Below, piece after piece: positions 19,463 through 28,021 of a stretch of DNA of 64,000 bases (position 1 is the first letter of the stretch; the number at the start of each line of letters is the position of its first letter). The translations under genes and the position numbers were made by a program. The stretch is taken from the NCBI RefSeq assembly GCF_008180615.1, contig NZ_VTEH01000001.1:218201-282200 (forward strand), in the 5' to 3' direction. Origin of the DNA: Rossellomorea vietnamensis (lineage in GTDB: Bacteria; Bacillota; Bacilli; Bacillales; Bacillaceae_B). Under the pieces are notes generated by a model. It was given only the letters and a program-made list of their open reading frames with translations, was not told where the DNA came from and searched no databases.

Positions 19463-20373
19463 TGTGCAGAACGCCTGATGATGATGTCCTGCCTGACAAC
19501 TTCCGATGCTGATACCTCATAATTAATCTGTTCGTCGTTCACTTTAATTGTCGCCGCAGGAGCATTCCCGACAATGATGAAAGCTTCACCGTCTTCTGAA
19601 AGATCGAAGGATTCACTGTCCCCGTTTTTCATCATTTGGGAAAAAAGCTGTTCATCTTTGGAATTATAAACGCCTATCCAAGTATCTCCGCTGGCCGCAA
19701 TGTTTAAATTGAAGTTCTCTGCATTTTTCAAATCGTAAGTCGTTTCTTTTCCGCTTACTTTCGCAACAGTAATTTCCTGAGATGGCTGCTCGGCTGGTTC
19801 TTCTGCATCTTCTTCGTTTTCTTCATTTTCTTCTGAATCCGTTCCTTCTTCAGAACTGCCGGCAGAATCACCGGATTCAGCCGTTTCTTCGTCCTCATCC
19901 TCAGGCTGCTGAACCTCCGGAGACTCGGAGTAATCTACGGACTCTTCCTGGTCATTTCCTGTACCAGCATTATCATTGCCAAATGTGTTCGGCAGCAAAT
20001 ACCATACCACAAAAACCGCTCCAATAACAAAAAGAGCCACAAGAATCTTCGGAATGATGTTCAGAACTTTCGATGAACTTTCAGACACCGGTTTTCTCGA
20101 CTGCACCCTTGAAAGTTCAGGAAGATCTCCTGCATTGGTAACGGGTATATCATTTGGATATTCTTCAAATATCCTTTCAGGATCCAAGCCGACAGCTTCG
20201 GCATATTGCTTGATAAAGGCCCTGACATAAAACTTGCCGGGCATCATTTCATAATTTCCTTCTTCAATTCCCATTAGATAGCGTTTCTGGATCTTCGTCA
20301 TGTTCTGCAAATCGTCCAGGGAATATCCATTAGCTTCACGAGCTTCTCTGAGTCGTGTTCCTAGTTCAGTCAA
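19456..20373 (-). CDS. ymfM: RodZ-like helix-turn-helix membrane protein YmfM
   Basis: YmfM belongs to the RodZ family, which links MreB-type filaments to the membrane in cell-shape control. It has an N-terminal HTH_25 domain (TELGTRLREAREANGYSLDD, KIQKRYLMGIEEGNYEMMPG, FYVRAFIKQYAEAVGLD), then a single membrane helix near residue 115 (VALFVIGAVFVVWYLL). A long acidic Glu/Asp/Ser linker and a C-terminal DUF4115-type beta domain follow. I choose TTG at 20373, six bases after AGGTG, because the family starts close to the ELG; an in-frame GTG nine bases upstream lies inside that ribosome-binding site. The product is about 305 residues. Confidence 0.9.
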   Translation of the reverse strand: MTELGTRLREAREANGYSLDDLQNMTKIQKRYLMGIEEGNYEMMPGKFYVRAFIKQYAEAVGLDPERIFEEYPNDIPVTNAGDLPELSRVQSRKPVSESSSKVLNIIPKILVALFVIGAVFVVWYLLPNTFGNDNAGTGNDQEESVDYSESPEVQQPEDEDEETAESGDSAGSSEEGTDSEENEENEEDAEEPAEQPSQEITVAKVSGKETTYDLKNAENFNLNIAASGDTWIGVYNSKDEQLFSQMMKNGDSESFDLSEDGEAFIIVGNAPAATIKVNDEQINYEVSASEVVRQDIIIRRSAQE

Positions 20374-20391
20374 AACAAACACCTGCCAATT

Positions 20392-21183
20392 TTAAAAATC
20401 GAATCCCCCAAAATCTGAGTCTTGGAAGAAGTTGTTCTTTTCTACCAAATCATATGTAATCTCTTCGTCAGGGTCATTTCGAAGTTCAATGATATAGTCA
20501 AAATCATCCAGAGAGTACTCAGAGTTCTGTACAAATATATCTGGATGCTCAATTACTTTTACAGCGGAAAGGCGCATAATCTCTCTAACGAGCTGCCAAT
20601 GCCGTTCATTCGCTCTTCTGGTCGAAACAATTCCGTCAATCAGAAAAATATTTTCGGAAGAATATTCATCATCAATTAACTGGCTGCGTATGGTTTGTTT
20701 CAACAATGTGGATGAAACAAAGAGCCACTTCTTATTGGCACACACGGAAGAAGCCACTACCGATTCCGTTTTTCCAACACGCGGCATCCCTCTGATCCCA
20801 ACAAGTTTATGGCCTTCCTGCTTAAAGAGTTCAGCCATGAAATCCACCAGCAGTCCCAATTCGTCCCTGATGAACCTGAATGTTTTTTTATCATCTGCAT
20901 CTCTTTGAATGTACCTTCCATGCCTGACAGCAAGGCGGTCCCTTAATTTAGGTTCCCTTAACTTTGTTACATTTATCGTATCCATTGTCTGCAAAATCGA
21001 TTCAAGCCTCGTAATCTGCTCATCGCTGTTAGCGAGAAGCAGCATCCCTCTTCTGCCTTCGTCCACACCATTAATAGTCACAATGTTAATTGAAAGCATA
21101 CCAAGCAATGAAGAAATGTCACCAAGGAGTCCTGGACGGTTTATTTGAATTTCATATTCCAAATACCATTCTTTTCGTTCCAT
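20392..21183 (-). CDS. ymfK: YmfK, DUF3388 family protein
   Basis: This conserved Bacillus protein has 263 residues and no established function. The N-terminal 80 residues look like an ACT-type regulatory domain (EYEIQINRPGLLGDISSLLG and INIVTINGVDEGRRGML). The rest has a P-loop-like GIRGMPRVGKTES near residue 137 and FLIDGIVSTRRANERHW, suggesting nucleotide binding. It lies just upstream of ymfM (18 bp) and probably shares its transcript. The sequence agrees with DUF3388 as I remember it. Confidence 0.88.
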   Translation of the reverse strand: MERKEWYLEYEIQINRPGLLGDISSLLGMLSINIVTINGVDEGRRGMLLLANSDEQITRLESILQTMDTINVTKLREPKLRDRLAVRHGRYIQRDADDKKTFRFIRDELGLLVDFMAELFKQEGHKLVGIRGMPRVGKTESVVASSVCANKKWLFVSSTLLKQTIRSQLIDDEYSSENIFLIDGIVSTRRANERHWQLVREIMRLSAVKVIEHPDIFVQNSEYSLDDFDYIIELRNDPDEEITYDLVEKNNFFQDSDFGGFDF

Positions 21184-21617
21184 AAGATCCCTCCGAAATT
21201 AAAGTGACAATTGTCCAACAGCAAATTTCTACATTTTTCCCGACAATTAGAGAATTTAAGTCATCTATCGTATAACTTCTATAATATATGATTTTCCCTA
21301 GTTAGAAAAGGAAAACCTTACATTACAGCCTAATATTTCATCATTTCTTACTATTCTTACCCCTATAGACCTATCCTGAATCATTTTCTAAACAAATCTG
21401 CGTTATTGGCATCGCTTTCATTAACCATGATGTTTTAGCTCCTGATTTTCTTATTAAGCTATCTCCGTAGTTTTGTTTTGGATAAGGACTATCAATAAGG
21501 AGAGCGAAGCGGCGTTTTCAACATGGGGGATACTCTTTTAAAACAGCAGCTTTTAATCCCCCAGCGGGACTTTCTTTACTGGTTGCCGGGATCATTCTGG
21601 GAGAAACAAATAAAAAA
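21184..21617. other. Intergenic region between ymfJ and ymfK
   Basis: It should hold the ymfK-ymfM promoter. AT-rich DNA near 21250-21310 is suggestive but I cannot assign a promoter. No gene is seen. Confidence 0.4.
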
Positions 21618-21640
21618 AGAGAGGAATTGCTTCCCCTCTT
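21618..21640 (-). terminator. Terminator after ymfJ
   Basis: AAGAGAGGAA pairs with TTCCCCTCTT around a 4-base loop with T7 after it on the minus strand; it starts at the ymfJ stop codon. Confidence 0.88.
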
Positions 21641-21896
21641 AGCGAGTGCCGTCATTCTTTACAAGTTTGACCATCATGTTGGCAATTGCATGCTGCTCTT
21701 CAGTAGATGCAACAGACCATAAGTCAGCAAGGACACGCTCCTGGTCGTTTTTCGCTTCTACCTGATTTGCCAAATAGTCTCCCACTTGAAAAGCAAGGTC
21801 TGAAACGACTTCACCTTGAACGCCTTCACTTTGTGCTTGATGCAAACGGTCACCCAAAAAGTTTTTCCAATCCTGCCAGTTATCCAATACAGACAT
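21639..21896 (-). CDS. ymfJ: YmfJ, DUF3243 family protein
   Basis: This is a small conserved Bacillus protein of about 85 residues and unknown function. It begins MSVLDNWQDWKNFLGDRLHQ and contains SDLAFQVGDYLANQV and EEQHAIANMMVKLV. It is mainly helical with no membrane segment. The ATG at 21896 is preferred because AAGGAGG lies eight bases upstream; an earlier in-frame start overlaps that site. In B. subtilis it lies between ymfI and ymfK, as here. Confidence 0.9.
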   Translation of the reverse strand: MSVLDNWQDWKNFLGDRLHQAQSEGVQGEVVSDLAFQVGDYLANQVEAKNDQERVLADLWSVASTEEQHAIANMMVKLVKNDGTR

Positions 21897-22047
21897 ACGT
21901 GGAGCCTCCTTAGAAGTCATGCTTTGATTCAGGCCTCATTCTGCAGATCAAAGGCCCTGCATTTCTTTAAGAAATACAACCTTAGTTTGCATCTTCACTA
22001 AGAAAATATTCATGGGCTTTCAGAAATTCTCAAGGCCGTTTGCCAAG

Positions 22048-22770
22048 TCACGTATACCAGCCTCCATTGACTGAAAGCACTTGTCCTGTAATGTAAGAAG
22101 ATTTAGCCGAAAGCAAAAAATCAATAGTGTCTGCCACTTCGGAAGGCTCTGCCATTCTGCCCATAGGGATTTCATCAACAATTTCAGAAATTTCTTCTGT
22201 TGAAAAACTGGTCATCATGTTTGTCTTTACAGCTCCCGGTGCAACCGCATTCACTCTAACACTGTTTCTGGCCAGTTCTTTGCTCAAAGATTTCACAAAC
22301 GCAATTTGAGCACCTTTTACTGAGGAATATAACACTTCACAAGCAGCTCCTGTCTGACCCCAAATCGAGCTGACAATGACTGCATTCCCGATAGGACTCT
22401 GTAACAATTTCGGAAGCAGACCCTGCATGATTTTCATCAATGATTTAACATGAAGATTCCACATGCTTTCCATTTGTTCATCTGAGATATCTTGAAACAA
22501 TCCATACAGAGGTGTCCCGCTCGTATAGATGACCGCATCTACATGGAATATCTGTGAGAGAAGATTTTCTGCACCGCTTTCTGATGAAAGATCTGCTTTC
22601 ACTGGTATATACTCACCCTGAAACTCACTAATTTCCCCAAGAAGTTCCTCAACTGCCATTTGATTAGAATGAAAATGAAGATATAAATTCCATCCTTTTT
22701 CGGCTAATGTGAGGGCTGTTTGTCTGCCGATCCCTCCTGAGGACCCTGTAATTAAAGCAAACTTTTTCAT
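22048..22770 (-). CDS. ymfI: YmfI, short-chain dehydrogenase/reductase
   Basis: This is a classical SDR oxidoreductase of about 240 residues. The cofactor-binding motif is ALITGSSGGIGRQTAL near residue 5. The catalytic Ser lies in VIVSSIWGQTG and the YxxxK in EVLYSSVKGAQIAF. PGAVKTNMM and the C-terminal ITGQVLSVNGGWYT are typical. The residue pattern resembles 3-oxoacyl-ACP reductases (FabG type), but the substrate is unknown. The ATG at 22770 follows AGGAG; 60 bases of upstream frame have no homology. Its neighbours match B. subtilis. Confidence 0.92.
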   Translation of the reverse strand: MKKFALITGSSGGIGRQTALTLAEKGWNLYLHFHSNQMAVEELLGEISEFQGEYIPVKADLSSESGAENLLSQIFHVDAVIYTSGTPLYGLFQDISDEQMESMWNLHVKSLMKIMQGLLPKLLQSPIGNAVIVSSIWGQTGAACEVLYSSVKGAQIAFVKSLSKELARNSVRVNAVAPGAVKTNMMTSFSTEEISEIVDEIPMGRMAEPSEVADTIDFLLSAKSSYITGQVLSVNGGWYT

Positions 22771-22857
22771 AAGTCTCCTGACCCCCTTTTGGAGATTTTT
22801 ATACATTTTATGTAAGATTGTTTTTACCATAAGTTATTGCTTTTGCTTTCGAATGTC

Positions 22858-22905
22858 CCATGGATACTGAGACCTCTCTATAAATCGGAAAAGCTGCCCT
22901 ATTCT
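22858..22905 (+). repeat. Fragment of the MITE-like repeat
   Basis: TGGATACTGAGACCTCTCTA and TAAATCGGAAAAGCTGCCC match the left half of the family core, as in the copy at 34434-34626 (GGATACTGAGGTATTTC). Neither terminus is recognisable. Confidence 0.5.
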
Positions 22906-23208
22906 TACCTGCTAGGATAGTTTAGGACACAATGCCGTTTTCTTTGCTGTTTTCATATTACGGGTTCTGTTACCGATTGAACAAATTTACCAGCAAGAAT
23001 ACCGGTAAATCATCAAAAACGAGTGCAAAATCAATGCAATTCAACACTCATTTTGGTGTTTTTTTTTAATTTTGAAATACTAAGTGCACCCTAAATAGCG
23101 AATGACAGAACTTTTTGTTCTTCAAATTTGTCGCACAATCTCCTATACACTTTTAATCCCATATAAATATGAAGGAGATTTGTTAATTCTAAAAAATCCA
23201 GCAATGAC

Positions 23209-23582
23209 TTGATTGGAACGGAAGGTGCGTGACCTCCTGCGGGACTAGCGTGCGTCTAGTTCCAGCACCTAGCCCCTCGGGGTCAAATAACCCCAAGAGA
23301 TAAAAAGGAAGACCGCCTTTTTTTCTCTTGAGAACATTTGCCTGTCGGGGCTGACCAAGGTGCTTCCACTTTTGAAGACAGGTGAGACCCCACAATCCAG
23401 TTCCAGCGCCCAGCCCCTCAGGGTCAAATAACCTCAAGAGAATAAAAGGAAAGACCACCTTTTTTTCTCTTGAGAACATTTGCCTGTCGGGTCTGACCAA
23501 GGCGCTTCCACTTTTTATACAGGCAAAGTCGAGGAGGCTCACCGCACGCCCCGCGGAGTCACGCACCTGGAGTGGAAATCAG
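23209..23582. repeat. Composite repeat with inverted ends and two internal 141-142 bp units
   Basis: The ends are inverted repeats of about 45 bp: left GGAAGGTGCGTGACCTCCTG and right, reverse-complemented, CCAGGTGCGTGACTCCGCGG. Between them two tandem copies run from GTTCCAGC(A/G)CC(T/C)AGCCC at 23259 and 23400. Each continues through CAAATAACC, CTCTTGAGAACATTTGCCTG and ACCAAGG(T/C)GCTTCCACTTTT. The GC-rich palindromic phrases are familiar to me from intergenic repeats of several Bacillus genomes. A 125-codon open frame crosses it but is only a by-product of the repeat. Confidence 0.85.
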
Positions 23583-23736
23583 TAGACATTGTTTTTTTGT
23601 ACTTCAAACTAAGAGTTTTATTTCTACAGGGGGAGAGTAGCTCTTTTCTTTTCGCTGTCCCTAGATTTTACCTCTCTTGATATGGTTAATCGTTAGGAAT
23701 CAGCATCAAATAGCAACAAAGTTTACGAAGATAGCT
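23583..23736 (+). repeat. MITE-like intergenic repeat, copy C
   Basis: The core CTAAGAGTTTTATTTCT, GGGGGAGAGTAGCTCTTTTC and TCTCTTGATATGGTTAATCG is closest to the copy at 38589-38782. The right terminus is ATAGCAACAAAGTTTACGAA; the left terminus is worn or was lost where the composite repeat abuts. Confidence 0.7.
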
Positions 23737-23782
23737 TTCAAAAAAATTATAGCATTAAAATTCATGAAGGACCCTTATGAAA

Positions 23783-23828
23783 AACCCAGCAGGAACTGAG
23801 GTTTTGATCCCTCAATTTCTGCCGGGCT
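23783..23828 (-). terminator. Terminator after ymfH
   Basis: On the minus strand GCCCGGCAG and TTGAGG pair with CCTCA and CTGCTGGG to form a long interrupted stem with a TTTTT tail, 13 bp after ymfH. Separately, bases 23018-23055 contain GAGTG and CACTC arms followed by T9 on the plus strand, with no plus-strand gene before them. Confidence 0.85.
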
Positions 23829-23840
23829 TTTTCTTTCTGT

Positions 23841-25136
23841 TTATTTTTCTTTAGGAAGCACCTGACAGACTGTGAACCTTTTTTCGTCAAAAAACTCTGA
23901 CACCACTGAGTTGATATCGTCAAAGGTGATCGTTTCTAGTGTAGGCACGACATCAAATAAGTCCATTTCATTGAACGCATAGCGAGTGAATTGATTGGCT
24001 ATATACTCAGGTGAATTGATTGCCCTTAAGAAAGCTCCGATTTTTTTCTTTTTCGTCCGCTCCAAAGCTTCTTCTGTAAGGGTCTTCCCGTCCTTTGCAT
24101 TTAAGAGGATTTCAGTGATTCGATCTGCCATCTCATCGGGTTTCTCTGTGTCACCTCCGAGAATCGCAAAGCCAAATCCTTTTTCCTGAGTGAAGTCATA
24201 ATGAAATGTTTCATCAATAAGACCATCATTATATAATGAGAAGTAATTCTCTGAGCTTTTGCCGAATAACATATCCAATGCAATATTCATGGAAAGCTCG
24301 TGTTTAAGCATTTCGCTTCCCTGCTGTTCTGTATTGACGGCTTTGACACCCACGAGGCACTTCGGTGTCTGGACATTCATATGAAGGACCTGTTTCTTTT
24401 CAGCAGCCTCCACCGGTTCATCTTCGAAACGGCGTTTAATTTCGTCCATTTCTTTGTAGTCTTTTTTACTTTGGTTTTCCCTGACCTGCTTGATGATTTT
24501 TTCAGGTTCTACAGCGCCCACTATGAACATGAGCATGTTGCTTGGGTGATAAAATGTTTCATAGCATTGATAAAGCATATCCTTGGTAATATGTGAGATG
24601 GATTCAATAGTCCCTGCTATATCAATTTTCACAGGATGATTCTGATACATATTTTGGATGACACCAAAGTACAAACGCCAGTCAGCATTGTCGTCATACA
24701 TTGTAATTTCCTGGCCGATGATTCCTTTTTCTTTCTCAACTGTACTTTCAGTGAAGTAAGGTGCTTGAACAAAGTCAATCAAAGTTTCCAGATTTTTCTC
24801 CACTTCAGAAGTGGAAGAAAAAAGGTAGGCAGTCCTTGTAAAGGAGGTGAATGCATTGGCGGAAGCTCCCTGCTTACTGAACTTCTGGAATACATCTTCA
24901 TCTTCCTTTTCAAAAAGCTTATGCTCCAGGAAATGGGCGATTCCGTCTGGCACTTTTGAAAATTCAGTACTTCCTTTAGGGACAAAATGATTGTCTATCG
25001 ATCCGTACTTGGTTGTAAAAGTAGCGTACGTTTTATTGAATCCCTTTTTCGGCAGTACATATACCTGAAGTCCATTATCCATCTTCTCAAAAAATAATTC
25101 TTCCTGCAGCTGATCGAATGAGATTTTTTCCATCAT
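23841..25136 (-). CDS. ymfH: YmfH, M16 family zinc peptidase (active-type subunit)
   Basis: This 431-residue protein is a pitrilysin/insulinase-family protease. The inverted zinc motif HxxEH is present as IAHFLEHKLFEK near residue 70, with a downstream Glu in TVEKEKGIIGQEI. The C-terminal domain is the usual inactive M16 repeat. It starts directly after the ymfF stop with shared GGAGGG; two adjacent ATGs (25136 and 25133) are both possible. Its partner YmfF has lost the motif, so the two probably form an active/inactive heterodimer like other bacterial M16B pairs. The substrate is unknown. Confidence 0.93.
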   Translation of the reverse strand: MMEKISFDQLQEELFFEKMDNGLQVYVLPKKGFNKTYATFTTKYGSIDNHFVPKGSTEFSKVPDGIAHFLEHKLFEKEDEDVFQKFSKQGASANAFTSFTRTAYLFSSTSEVEKNLETLIDFVQAPYFTESTVEKEKGIIGQEITMYDDNADWRLYFGVIQNMYQNHPVKIDIAGTIESISHITKDMLYQCYETFYHPSNMLMFIVGAVEPEKIIKQVRENQSKKDYKEMDEIKRRFEDEPVEAAEKKQVLHMNVQTPKCLVGVKAVNTEQQGSEMLKHELSMNIALDMLFGKSSENYFSLYNDGLIDETFHYDFTQEKGFGFAILGGDTEKPDEMADRITEILLNAKDGKTLTEEALERTKKKKIGAFLRAINSPEYIANQFTRYAFNEMDLFDVVPTLETITFDDINSVVSEFFDEKRFTVCQVLPKEK

Positions 25137-26411
25137 TCATCCCTCCATTCCTGTAAGAAAATAGATGGTATCCATATTGACTTTTTGGGCAACAGTGGTG
25201 ATTTCTTCTTTTGTAACCTTCTCTATACTCTCCAGCCAATGATCAAGCTCTATTCTCTGACCTGAAACCACATTGTGGTAAAGGATTTCCACGAGGCCCC
25301 TTGGAGTGTCGATGGTTTCAAGAAGCTGATTCCTAATCACCGCTTTAGTCTGCTGAATTTCTCCTTCTGTGAAGTCACCATTTTTCATTGCCTGCATTTG
25401 TTCTTTGATGATGGTCACTGCCTGGTCATAATTCTTGCCATCGATCCCCGACATCACCATCATCAACCCTTTATGGCTTTCCAGTCTGCTCGCAGCATAG
25501 TAGGCAAGGCTTGCTTTCTCACGCACGTTAATGAATAACTTGGAATGTGAAAATCCTCCAAAAACTCCATTGAACACCTGCAGTGCCCAATAGTCATCCG
25601 CTCCATAAGCTACATTCGTTCTATAACCAATGTTCAACTTGCCTTGCTTAACATCATGTTTTTCAATCACTTCATTAACTTCATGGGAAGAAGCAGAGTT
25701 GGCACTGCTGATGAATTGGACATCCCTATTCTGTAAAGAAAAAATCTCTTCACACATTTTTTCAGCTTCCTCTGCGTCGACGTCCCCTATTATATATAGA
25801 TCAATTTCATCATTTTGAATTGCTTCCCGATAATACTTATAAAGGCTTTCAGCCGAAGTTTTATCGACTTCCTCGAGAATACCATTGGGATGAAGGGAAT
25901 ATGGTTCATTCTTGCACATTTCCTCCACAAGACGGGAATTCGCATATCTCATCTTGTCGTCAAAAACAGACTGAATCCTCACCTTTTGGTTTTTCTTCTC
26001 TTTTTCTACTGTTTCTGTATGAAAAGAGTCACCAGAAATATTGGGATCCAATACTACATCTGCAAGAAATTGAAGCCCCTTTTTCAGCAGGGGTTCAGCA
26101 TCCTTCAGGAATTTTTCATTCGCCACCTCGACGGAAAAGCTCATCACATGATATTCGCCTTTTTTAGCCAGGTCTACAAAAAAATTCGCTCCATACAATT
26201 CATCAAGATAAGAGCGGAGTGCTGTCGTACTTGGATATTTCTTAGCACTGCTTTGCAGCACGTGGGGAAGGAGTCCCCTCGGCGTCACTTCCTCTGCTTT
26301 TAAAGGAGATTTCATTCTCCAAACAAGGGTGTTTGTCTTATATTTATCAGTCCGGACAATATGTAACGAATAACCACTTTTCGTTTTGACCACTTCATTG
26401 ACTATAGACAT
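25137..26411 (-). CDS. ymfF: YmfF, M16 family peptidase homologue lacking the zinc motif
   Basis: YmfF has the M16 fold (about 425 residues) but the position of HxxEH reads LLPHVLQSSAKKYPS, so neither the His pair nor the Glu is intact. It is therefore expected to be catalytically inactive and to support YmfH. The ATG at 26411 follows AAGGAGG; an in-frame upstream start would add 15 residues that include the ribosome-binding site. It is the first gene of the ymfF-ymfH unit, which follows the nup transporter genes. Confidence 0.93.
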   Translation of the reverse strand: MSIVNEVVKTKSGYSLHIVRTDKYKTNTLVWRMKSPLKAEEVTPRGLLPHVLQSSAKKYPSTTALRSYLDELYGANFFVDLAKKGEYHVMSFSVEVANEKFLKDAEPLLKKGLQFLADVVLDPNISGDSFHTETVEKEKKNQKVRIQSVFDDKMRYANSRLVEEMCKNEPYSLHPNGILEEVDKTSAESLYKYYREAIQNDEIDLYIIGDVDAEEAEKMCEEIFSLQNRDVQFISSANSASSHEVNEVIEKHDVKQGKLNIGYRTNVAYGADDYWALQVFNGVFGGFSHSKLFINVREKASLAYYAASRLESHKGLMMVMSGIDGKNYDQAVTIIKEQMQAMKNGDFTEGEIQQTKAVIRNQLLETIDTPRGLVEILYHNVVSGQRIELDHWLESIEKVTKEEITTVAQKVNMDTIYFLTGMEG

Positions 26412-26710
26412 TAGCCATCCTCCTTTTGCTGACAAAATCCTTTTTGGCACTGCCATTCTACTATACAGCTTTCCATGAAAGAACTGGTTATCATACCTAT
26501 TTTGAGGTAAATTCTCTTTAACTATACATGTAACGCTTCAACGCTTTCAAGTTTTTACCTCTATTCCCAATTGCAGCGCTGCGGATTGTATTCATTATAT
26601 GCAAAAGGCTGGGCCGGCATTTCCCTTTCTAAAAAGCTTATGCTCTGGTTCAAGAAGGACGCCGGACAATTGTGGAGAATTCTTTTTTCGACGAGTCCAT
26701 AAAATGAATA

Positions 26711-26870
26711 AGTTTTCTTGCATACTTTGTTGCTTTCGGAGCTCCCCAGGTACTAAGGGGTTTTCTCTACTTGGGAAGAGCAGCTCGTGAGTACCAGGTC
26801 ATACCGGTGAACTACAGTAATTCTTTAAGGAATTAGTTCAGCAACAAAGTTGACGAAAAACTCCGATGAA
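26711..26870 (+). repeat. MITE-like intergenic repeat, copy D
   Basis: Left end AAGTTTTCTTGCATACTTTG then TTGCTTTC; core CCCAGGTACTAAGGGGTTTT and GGGAAGAGCAGCTC; right end TCAGCAACAAAGTTGACGAA. ACTTTGTTGCT and AGCAACAAAGT are exact inverted ends. The rest of 26412-27008 contains no gene. Confidence 0.8.
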
Positions 26871-27008
26871 GGGCCCCCCTCACTATCTATATAAAAAAGA
26901 CGGTTATAGCTATTTCTACTGTATAAGTAAATACGATTTAAAGTGGTTAAGTTATTAATTTGACTATACCTGAATATGCCATTTTCCATAAAAAGAGCCA
27001 ATAAAAAA

Positions 27009-27038
27009 GAGTGGAAGAACGTGAACGTTTTTCCACTC
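27009..27038 (-). terminator. Terminator after nupQ
   Basis: GAGTGGAA, AACGT, ACGTT and TTCCACTC form a near-perfect stem with T6 after it on the minus strand, ending the transporter operon. Confidence 0.92.
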
Positions 27039-27055
27039 AAAGCTATAGAAAAGAC

Positions 27056-28021
27056 CTACCTACTGCCTTTGATATAAGGATTTCCTAGCGCTTTAGGCGC
27101 ATCGGCACGGCCGATGAAACCGGCAAGAGCAAGAATTGTCAATACATACGGCGCAATTTGCAAGTATACACTAGGTACATTTTCAAACAATGGAATGCTT
27201 GTTCCAACAATACTCAAACTTTGGGCAAATCCAAAGAATAGAGCTGCACCCATGGCACCTAACGGATTCCACTTTCCGAAGATCATCGCAGCAAGAGCCA
27301 TGAAACCCTGTCCTGTAATGGTGGAATGACTGAAGTCCAATGAAATCGACTGAGCATATACTGCTCCTCCAAGCCCCCCAAGCACCCCGGAAATGAAAAC
27401 CCCGATATAGCGCATTTTTGTTACATTGATTCCCATCGTGTCGGCAGCCATCGGATGTTCCCCTACAGAGCGAAGCCTTAACCCGAATGGTGTTTTGTAT
27501 AAAATATACCACACGACAAAGGCAAGGATGATGGCGATATAAGCTGTATAGGTTACACGGCTGAAAAACAGGTTTCCTATCACTGGAATATCACTCAAAA
27601 ACGGTATATCGATTTTCTTAAAACTGTTCTCCGTACGGATGATATCTGTTTGTCCTTTATCATAAATCAGTTTTACAAGGAATAAACCGGCTCCTAATGC
27701 AAGAAAGTTAATCGCAACACCGCTGACAACCTGATCTGCACGGAATGTGATAGAAGCGAGTGCATGGAGCAGTGAAAGCAGCCCTCCGACCGCCATTGCA
27801 GCCAGAAGCGCTACCCAAGGAGTAGCGGCACCAAATGCTGATGCAAAAGTAAGGTTAAAAACAATGGCGGCAAAAGCACCGATGACCATAAGCCCTTCCA
27901 GACCGATATTGACTACTCCAGAGCGTTCTGAGAACACTCCGCCCAGTGCAGTGAAAATAAGCGGAGCTGCCACAACCAGGGTTGAAGAGATGATGATCTC
28001 AAAGATTGTCATTATACCCAC
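27056..28021 (-). CDS. nupQ: Nucleoside ABC transporter permease NupQ
   Basis: This 321-residue integral membrane protein is one of two permeases of a BmpA-type nucleoside importer (YufQ of B. subtilis). It shows about eight to nine hydrophobic segments and the family sequence PLIFTALGGVFSERSGVVNI with GLEGLMVIGAF. Later blocks are LGGLGGAVYAQS and GQGFMALAAMIFGKWNPLGA. The gene starts just after the nupP stop. GTG at 28021 has GGGGG eight bases upstream; an ATG at 28012 is an alternative. In B. subtilis the system takes up guanosine; the substrate here is inferred. Confidence 0.92.
   Translation of the reverse strand: MGIMTIFEIIISSTLVVAAPLIFTALGGVFSERSGVVNIGLEGLMVIGAFAAIVFNLTFASAFGAATPWVALLAAMAVGGLLSLLHALASITFRADQVVSGVAINFLALGAGLFLVKLIYDKGQTDIIRTENSFKKIDIPFLSDIPVIGNLFFSRVTYTAYIAIILAFVVWYILYKTPFGLRLRSVGEHPMAADTMGINVTKMRYIGVFISGVLGGLGGAVYAQSISLDFSHSTITGQGFMALAAMIFGKWNPLGAMGAALFFGFAQSLSIVGTSIPLFENVPSVYLQIAPYVLTILALAGFIGRADAPKALGNPYIKGSR

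Noticed and set aside
23189..23566. 125-codon open reading frame on the minus strand
   Set aside because: It is made entirely by the GC-rich composite repeat, repeats itself internally and has no usable ribosome-binding site.
20392..28021. Prophage or integrative element in the variable gaps
   Set aside because: No integrase, transposase or phage gene was found; the gaps contain only repeats and single genes.
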